Source: Microbacterium enclense
GTDB taxonomy: Bacteria > Actinomycetota > Actinomycetes > Actinomycetales > Microbacteriaceae
DNA: 64,000 nt
Direction of reading: 5' to 3'
Assembly: GCF_001456955.1 (NCBI RefSeq)
Contig: NZ_KQ758476.1
Span: 39,537 to 103,536 of the forward strand
Below are positions 62,810 through 64,000 of the stretch, one piece after another (positions within the stretch are counted from its first letter, which is position 1; the number at the start of each line of letters is the position of its first letter). The notes under the pieces were generated by a model, which was not told the DNA's origin, did no database searches, and saw only the letters and a program-made list of their open reading frames with translations. A program made the position numbers and the translations under genes.

Positions 62810-63390
62810 TGACCGACACCGTCCTTCGCACCGTGGTGCGCCGCGAGACTCACTCTCCGCGCACCGTGGCCATGCTCGTCGTGGTCGTGCTGCTGCTGCT
62901 GGCTCTGGCGTATGCCGCGGTGGAGATCGTCCTGAACCTCACCGGTGCGCAGCCGCTGCTCGTCGCCCCCGGCGAGGCCCTCCAGGCCGTCGTGACCGCG
63001 CCGACCGCGTTGCAGCCGGTGGCGTTCATCGTCGGCGGTGTGGTCCTCGCGATCCTGGGTCTGATCGTGCTGGTGCTGGCGCTCAAGCCGGGCCGGTTGT
63101 CCAAGCACGAGATGGCGTGGGGCGAGCGTGCCGTCGTCGTCGACAACGGGGTGGTGGCATCCGCTCTCGCCACCCACCTCAGCAACGAGTCCGGCATCGC
63201 CCGCGACGACATCGTCGTCGGTGTCGCTCACCGCTCGGTCGATGTGACCGTGCGCCCGCCGGTGGGTATCCCCGTCGATGAGGCCCAGTTGCGCCGCATC
63301 GTCGAGGAGGAGATCACCGCCTACAAGCTGACGCCCGCCGTCCGCACCCGCGTGCGCGTCGAGCGTCCCGACACCAAGGAGTCCCGATGA
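62809..63390 (+). CDS. DUF6286-type membrane protein of the Asp23 cluster
   Basis: Protein of about 193 residues. Two membrane helices (residues about 20-45 and 70-95) are followed by a soluble domain with the Asp23-like rhythm (ALATHLSNESGIARDDIVVGV, VTVRPPVGIPVDEAQLRRIVEEEITAY). ATG overlaps the previous stop as TGATG; a GTG three bases earlier is possible. Confidence 0.8.
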   Translation: MTDTVLRTVVRRETHSPRTVAMLVVVVLLLLALAYAAVEIVLNLTGAQPLLVAPGEALQAVVTAPTALQPVAFIVGGVVLAILGLIVLVLALKPGRLSKHEMAWGERAVVVDNGVVASALATHLSNESGIARDDIVVGVAHRSVDVTVRPPVGIPVDEAQLRRIVEEEITAYKLTPAVRTRVRVERPDTKESR

Positions 63391-63974
63391 ATGCGACGCG
63401 TCGCGGTCTGAACCGCTTCGTCCTCTTCCTCGTCGCCGTCGTGCTGCTGGGCCTGGCGACCCTCGCCCTGCTGGTCGGGCTCGTCCCCGGCGGCACCGAC
63501 ACCTGGACCACCGTCATGGGCGGGTTCCAGGGCTGGCTCGAATCCCTCGGCCGGGAGTCCGCCGGGTGGGGTGCGGTCGCCGCGATCGTGGTGATCGCGA
63601 TCGTCCTCATCGTCATCGCCTCCGCCGCCGTGCGCGGTCGCCGGCAGGCCGCGCTGCAGTCCACCGGCAGCGCGAATGCCGAAGGCCGCATCACCGTCAC
63701 CGACGGGTTCGCGTCCGAGGCGCTGAAGAACGCCCTCGCCGAACGCGACGAGATTCTCTCCTCCCGCATCACCGCCGGCGAGGTGGGCCGCGAGTCGGTG
63801 CTGCACGTCGCCGTCACCCCGCGGCAGAACACCTCCCCCCGCGAGGTCGCCGCGCACGTCGACACCCTCGTCACCAACCTCGCCGCTCTCACCGGCCAGA
63901 ACCTGCGCGCCTACATCTCCATCCACAGCGGCCTGCGCGCCAAACTCGCCCGCGAGAACACCCGCGTGCACTGA
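63387..63974 (+). CDS. Alkaline shock response membrane anchor protein (AmaP-like)
   Basis: Protein of 195 residues with two helices (about 10-32 and 60-83) and a cytoplasmic domain (ITVTDGFASEALKNALAERDEIL, LHVAVTPRQNTSPREVAAHVDTLV). AmaP anchors Asp23 to the membrane in staphylococci; the layout here is the same. ATGA overlap with the gene before. Confidence 0.82.
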   Translation: MNATRRGLNRFVLFLVAVVLLGLATLALLVGLVPGGTDTWTTVMGGFQGWLESLGRESAGWGAVAAIVVIAIVLIVIASAAVRGRRQAALQSTGSANAEGRITVTDGFASEALKNALAERDEILSSRITAGEVGRESVLHVAVTPRQNTSPREVAAHVDTLVTNLAALTGQNLRAYISIHSGLRAKLARENTRVH

Positions 63975-63995
63975 CACCCCCACGAGGAGACGTCA

Positions 63996-64000
63996 ATGAC
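63996..64000 (+). CDS. Start of a further gene, cut by the window edge
   Basis: An ATG at 63996 lies 5 bases after a good GAGGAGA site (63984-63990), 21 bases downstream of the AmaP-like gene. Only the first codon and part of the second are visible. Its position suggests another member of the Asp23 cluster. Confidence 0.6.

Overview
The window is about 70% GC, has gene starts that are often GTG, many 4-base ATGA/GTGA start-stop overlaps, and gene content typical of a high-GC Gram-positive actinobacterium. The mix of families (YhgE/Pip next to a degenerate ABC subunit, Pr6Pr, FadR next to purA, AI-2E exporter next to a lone chorismate mutase, an Asp23/AmaP cluster) and a recurring GGATGCC/GGCATCC word suggest the Microbacteriaceae, most likely Microbacterium. 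The genus is an inference from general knowledge; no rRNA gene is present to fix it.

Layout. (1) 33-6603: a divergent regulator with two winged-helix domains and a five-gene operon (LigI-like amidohydrolase, 2-hydroxycarboxylate transporter, isocitrate/isopropylmalate-type dehydrogenase, succinate-semialdehyde-type aldehyde dehydrogenase, cupin-monooxygenase fusion). It looks like a catabolic unit for a lactone or salt of a hydroxy-polycarboxylic acid, and may be recently acquired. (2) 6821-14168: amine oxidase, a remnant of a glyoxalase-like gene and an MFS exporter in one coupled operon; a teichoic-acid-type glycosyltransferase; and a tetR / degenerate ABC / yhgE operon behind a clear palindromic operator. 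(3) 14187-14642: a repeat-rich intergenic region. (4) 14658-21328: argG, a lipoprotein peptidyl-prolyl isomerase, a Pr6Pr membrane protein, a FadR-type regulator, purA and a lactonase-like propeller.

(5) 21375-41997 is the most distinctive region, about 20 kb for breakdown of L-arabinofuranose-containing polysaccharide or glycoprotein. It holds a sugar ABC importer (binding protein and two permeases, no ATPase), a cytoplasmic GH127 beta-L-arabinofuranosidase, two LacI regulators, and four secreted proteins: an MGH1-like (alpha/alpha)6 hydrolase of 1827 residues, a GH43, a Tat-exported GH127/GH146, and a carbohydrate-binding protein with no catalytic domain. Three of the four secreted proteins end in the same domain of about 90 residues. 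Strong hairpins separate most of the genes, and CGAAA/TTTCG half-sites sit at two promoters. The secreted enzymes would release arabino-oligosaccharides, the importer would take them up, and the GH127 would finish them inside.

(6) 41957-52499: AI-2E family exporter, chorismate mutase, a glycine betaine/proline ABC system, small conserved proteins, a tandem pair of related membrane-anchored proteins, and an epoxide-hydrolase-family enzyme. (7) 52522-61499: purL with a small membrane protein, a 106-base tandem repeat, glycerate kinase, a DUF1264 protein, a lipoprotein, and an fdhD / FdhF-YdeP molybdoenzyme pair. (8) 61765-64000: a tightly coupled Asp23/AmaP-type envelope-stress cluster that runs off the end. 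No rRNA, tRNA, CRISPR array, transposase, integrase or phage gene was found.
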